Positions 35,996-38,633 of a stretch of DNA of 38,633 nt are shown piece by piece. The DNA comes from Endozoicomonas atrinae. Its GTDB lineage: Bacteria > Pseudomonadota > Gammaproteobacteria > Pseudomonadales > Endozoicomonadaceae. Both the position numbers and the translations under genes were made by a program. The notes under the pieces are model-generated. The model did no database searches. It was not told where the DNA came from and was given only the letters and a program-made list of their open reading frames with translations. How positions within the stretch are numbered: the first letter of the stretch is position 1; each line of letters starts with the position of its first letter. The DNA lies in assembly GCF_001647025.1 (NCBI RefSeq), contig NZ_LUKQ02000028.1:1-38633 (forward strand), written 5' to 3'.

Positions 35996-36751
35996 ATGAA
36001 GAAATTATCGGGAAAGATTGCCCTGGTGACCGGAGCGGGTCAGGGAGTTGGTCAGGGAATTGCGCTTTCCCTGGCTAAGGAAGGGGCTTTGGTGGCAGTT
36101 GCGGGGAGAACACTGGCAAAGTGTGTAGCAACCTGTGAACAGATCCAGGAAGTGGGTGGTAAAGCCGTTGCCATTGCTATGGATGTGAAAGATCCGGAAT
36201 CCCTGTCCTGTGGTGTTGATCGTATTGTCAGTGAATTGGGCGGGCTGAATATTCTGGTCAATAATGCCCAGGAAATTGCCCTGGGTACGCTCAATAAAAT
36301 CACCGATGAAGCGTTTGAAGCGGGCTGGCAATCCGGGCCATTGGCGACTTTACGATTAATGCGGCTCTGCTACCCGCACCTGAAAGGTGATGGTGTCATT
36401 ATTAACCTGGCTTCTACGGCGGCCAAGCGTTGGGATATGTCTGGCTATGGGCCTTATGCCGCAGTAAAGGAAGCGATTCGTTCCCTCAGCCGGGCAGCGG
36501 CCTGCGAATGGGGGCCGGATAATATCCGCTGTAACGTGGTGCTGCCCCATGCAAAATCACCAAGTCTTGAGTGGTGGATGAACAACAACCCTGATGAGGC
36601 TGAAGCCTTTGTGAAGGCTATTCCCATGCGTCGGGTTGGTGAGTGTGAAAGTGATATCGGCAGGGTTGTGGCCAGCCTCTGTTCTGATGATATGCGCTAT
36701 ATCAATGGCCAGAGTATTGCTGTAGATGGGGGGCAGGCATTTATGGGGTAG
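35996..36751 (+). CDS. short-chain dehydrogenase/reductase (SDR)
   Basis: This 251-residue classical SDR binds NAD(P) through TGAGQGVGQG at 12-21 and has NNA at 89-91, the catalytic Ser140, and YAAVK with Tyr154 and Lys158. The C-terminal INGQSIAVDGGQAF is typical of the FabG-like group. The substrate is unknown. No clear ribosome binding site precedes the ATG. A terminator follows. Confidence 0.92.
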   Translation: MKKLSGKIALVTGAGQGVGQGIALSLAKEGALVAVAGRTLAKCVATCEQIQEVGGKAVAIAMDVKDPESLSCGVDRIVSELGGLNILVNNAQEIALGTLNKITDEAFEAGWQSGPLATLRLMRLCYPHLKGDGVIINLASTAAKRWDMSGYGPYAAVKEAIRSLSRAAACEWGPDNIRCNVVLPHAKSPSLEWWMNNNPDEAEAFVKAIPMRRVGECESDIGRVVASLCSDDMRYINGQSIAVDGGQAFMG

Positions 36752-36768
36752 ATTGCCAGGCTCTGGCG

Positions 36769-36787
36769 AACCTGGTTCAGGTTTTTA
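36769..36787 (+). terminator. Rho-independent terminator of the SDR gene
   Basis: AACCTG-GTT-CAGGTT is a 6-bp hairpin running straight into a T-run, 18 bases after the stop. A wider pair (GATTGCCAG with CTGGCAATC) surrounds it and may stabilise it. Confidence 0.75.
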
Positions 36788-36976
36788 TTATCTGGCAATC
36801 AGTTATTGGACTGTGTCAACGCCCCCTAACCACCTTGTTAGTAAACTGGGTTGATTGATGTTGTATATTGCTACTCAGTGGGGAAGTAACTGACTTTCGA
36901 GAAAACTGATTAATGGCTATCAGCAGAATATGGCTCATTGAGAATACTGCCTGGTGCCTAAATTTGGAAATAAAAG

Positions 36977-38152
36977 GTGAACATAAATACTTGCCTAACA
37001 GTAAAGGGAACCTTTTCAGAAGAAGTTGTTCAAGAACCAATAAACCCGGTTTGTTCATTTTCCGTGAAAACAAGCCAGGAAAGTATTATTTTGGAACGAA
37101 GAACTCTTCAATCCTGGACTATTAAAAGAGTGTGTGAGTCTCCATGTTCAGGGCTCCCGTCCGCAGTTTTTATTAATCATCCAGTCGGTCAGCAGTTAGG
37201 TAAGCGTGCAGCTTCTGCATGCTCTGATGAAGTAGAGGATGTTGAACTGCCTCCTCATAAAAGTGCCCGTTTGAACGCGCCAGAAGAGTGTTCTCAACGA
37301 CAACTGAGTTCAACAGTCACCGGCATTGTTGCTCCTCAAATGGCTAAAGCTTGCTTGTTGGAAGATTATGTAAATACCGCAGATCTTCCGCTGAATTTTA
37401 TCTGGTTTGGTAGTGTTCTACCGGATCAATACATTACCAACATCCATCAATGGGCAGAGGCCTATCCTGACAGGTTGAATGTTATCTGGATACATAGCGG
37501 TCTTCTGACACCGGAAGAAATCCATCATATGATGACCCTTAATAAAGACAATGTGCGGGTGCTGGATGTTACGCAGTGTCCGGAATTTCAAAGTCTTGGG
37601 CTTAAAGAGGTTGATGAATGGCTTTATGCTGATCTGAACGAAATGGATAATGCGAGGAAAACCCGGGTATTTGCTATTGACAGTGATATCTATCGGGTTG
37701 CTTTGATGTATTTAGGCTCTGACCTGATTAGACCCCTTCTCAAAGAAGATGATCCATTTAAAAAGTTAGCAGGTACCGGGATGATTTACTTTGATACTGA
37801 TACTTATTATGAGTCCGTTAAAGGTGTTGTAGACTGTTTGTTTAAAGGTGCTATGTTCAGTAATGGGAATGATGTGTATGCAGCTTCAGAAAAGGGGTTG
37901 GATTATTTCAAATGTTTGTTGCATGAAATGTTGAGCCACACTTCTTCCATTATTGAAAAAAAACGTAGTATTGATATTGTTAAATCAGTTGCCGGTGTTT
38001 TTCAGTTTTCTTATCATAGGTCCATGCACTTGAAACATGAGCACTATGATGATCAATGGATAATGTTCCCCTTCACTAAGAAAGTTCGTTGTGCTGATTC
38101 TTCCTGGCGAATGGGGAGCGCTTTGAATATGAAGCGAACGCTAATATCTTAA
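36977..38152 (+). CDS. TcdA/TcdB-like DXD glycosyltransferase, candidate effector
   Basis: The 391-residue protein matches the core of GT-A glycosyltransferases of the large clostridial toxin type: LPLNFIWFGSVLPDQYITNI at about 137-156, the donor-binding region FAIDSDIYRVALMYLG at 232-247, and the metal-binding DTD (273-275) in GMIYFDTDTYYE. The first 120 residues are unlike the catalytic domain, contain the basic motifs GKRAA and PHKSAR, and may act in secretion or localisation. No signal peptide or membrane segment is present. Known relatives modify host Rho-type GTPases; here that is an inference. It starts at GTG with a GGA about 9 bases upstream. Confidence 0.78.
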   Translation: MNINTCLTVKGTFSEEVVQEPINPVCSFSVKTSQESIILERRTLQSWTIKRVCESPCSGLPSAVFINHPVGQQLGKRAASACSDEVEDVELPPHKSARLNAPEECSQRQLSSTVTGIVAPQMAKACLLEDYVNTADLPLNFIWFGSVLPDQYITNIHQWAEAYPDRLNVIWIHSGLLTPEEIHHMMTLNKDNVRVLDVTQCPEFQSLGLKEVDEWLYADLNEMDNARKTRVFAIDSDIYRVALMYLGSDLIRPLLKEDDPFKKLAGTGMIYFDTDTYYESVKGVVDCLFKGAMFSNGNDVYAASEKGLDYFKCLLHEMLSHTSSIIEKKRSIDIVKSVAGVFQFSYHRSMHLKHEHYDDQWIMFPFTKKVRCADSSWRMGSALNMKRTLIS

Positions 38153-38275
38153 AAACAGGTGGCTAACCTTCATCGTTCCATTTTTCAAATAATACTGGTT
38201 ATTCTTCTAATTCAGCGAGCTTTCGCACGTTAATAGCACATTTCCAGGAATGCTTTGTTTATTCAGTATCAGCGA

Positions 38276-38505
38276 TTATGACCCCGAAGGTACAGGATCT
38301 GAAACCTCAAAAGCAACGATGCCGGAATAGGTTGTGCTTTCTACACTATCGACACTGAACTGTGGCGGTATCCTGGTAAACACTTGCTTTTCTGATAGCC
38401 TGTCATTCAATAAATCATTAAGAAAATCTGGGTAGAAAGTTTGATGGCGCATTCTGTATTTCGTGTATTCATCAGATACCCTTACTTGAAATATCGGATA
38501 AATGT
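38276..38505 (-). pseudogene. truncated gene remnant beside IS1595
   Basis: An open frame on the minus strand ends at 38276 and runs up to the IS end at 38506, reading RNIYPIFQVRVSDEYTKYRM and onwards for about 75 residues. No start codon with a ribosome binding site lies outside the IS, so it looks like the 3' part of a gene whose beginning was removed or displaced by the insertion. I do not recognise it. Confidence 0.4.
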
Positions 38506-38633
38506 TCCTGATTACCACTGTACCTCAGCCAGCTTGAGAAGCCTTGCTGGCATGGGGCAAGTTCGTGCAGCCATGTAACCCAACCTTGACACCATTGCTT
38601 TCAAATCAAAGCGCCGGTTGAATCGATAACAAT
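38506..38633 (-). mobile_element. IS1595-family element, 3' end only
   Basis: The outer end is TCCTGATTACCAC at 38506-38518, the exact inverted counterpart of GTGGTAATCAGGA at 115-127. It contains the last codons of a transposase on the minus strand. With the 5' end at the left edge, this shows two copies of one element type bounding the window. Confidence 0.8.
38512..38633 (-). CDS. IS1595-family transposase, C-terminal fragment
   Basis: The minus strand reads CYRFNRRFDLKAMVSRL, then ARTCPMPARLLKLAEVQW and a TAA. This matches the usual end of IS1595/ISXO2 transposases (FNRRFDL, then PMPYRLLKLAE). The stop codon lies inside the terminal inverted repeat. The rest of the gene is outside the window. 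Confidence 0.8.
   Translation of the reverse strand, partial: CYRFNRRFDLKAMVSRLGYMAARTCPMPARLLKLAEVQW

Noticed and set aside
36819-36830. Third copy of the 27164-type MITE end
   Set aside because: Only about ten bases (CGCCCCCTAA) match, too short to separate from chance.

Overview
The window looks like a contig from a marine, host-associated gammaproteobacterium of the Oceanospirillales, most like Endozoicomonas. This is an inference from three things. The core gene order (grpE-dnaK-dnaJ divergent from recN, fur divergent from bamE, ratA-rnfH near smpB and ssrA) is gammaproteobacterial. There is a high load of insertion sequences and small palindromic elements. The accessory genes include a chitinase, an ankyrin-like protein and a TcdA/TcdB-like glycosyltransferase, as expected of an animal associate. 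Both ends lie inside copies of what appears to be the same IS1595-type element, in the same orientation and sharing the 13-bp end TCCTGATTACCAC, as expected if an assembly stopped at a repeat.

Region 1 (about 0.2-12.5 kb) is conserved core. It holds a methyltransferase; the heat-shock genes dnaJ, dnaK and grpE on the minus strand, with two clear sigma-32 promoters; recN behind an exact LexA box; fur and bamE; rnfH and ratA; a sodium-coupled amino-acid transporter; smpB with a promoter so close to the start that the mRNA may be leaderless; and the tmRNA gene ssrA with its terminator. Palindromic elements fill the gaps on both sides of dnaJ.

Region 2 (12.6-27.7 kb) is accessory. A Nudix hydrolase gene converges on a 1059-residue PLD nuclease-helicase of the DUF3427 type. 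An alpha/beta hydrolase and an SGNH hydrolase lie between two copies of a direct repeat, one carrying an intact small gene and the other a broken one. Next come a TrmK-like methyltransferase, a secreted GH18 chitinase broken by one frameshift, a pentapeptide-repeat protein, an enoyl-CoA hydratase-family protein, rlmF, and a MarR-like gene whose upstream region carries a dense cluster of DnaA boxes.

Region 3 (27.1-38.6 kb) is mobile-element-rich. It has two MITE families, tandem paralogous M48 metallopeptidases (the second with an expanded repeat), two related single-pass membrane-protein genes each broken by a tiny indel, a MATE pump, an ankyrin-like gene split by a complete IS5-family element whose reading frame can be restored exactly by removing the element and one target duplication, an SDR oxidoreductase, and a DXD glycosyltransferase resembling large clostridial toxins. 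The many recent-looking lesions suggest either ongoing genome decay or uncorrected indel errors in the assembly; read-level data would separate the two.
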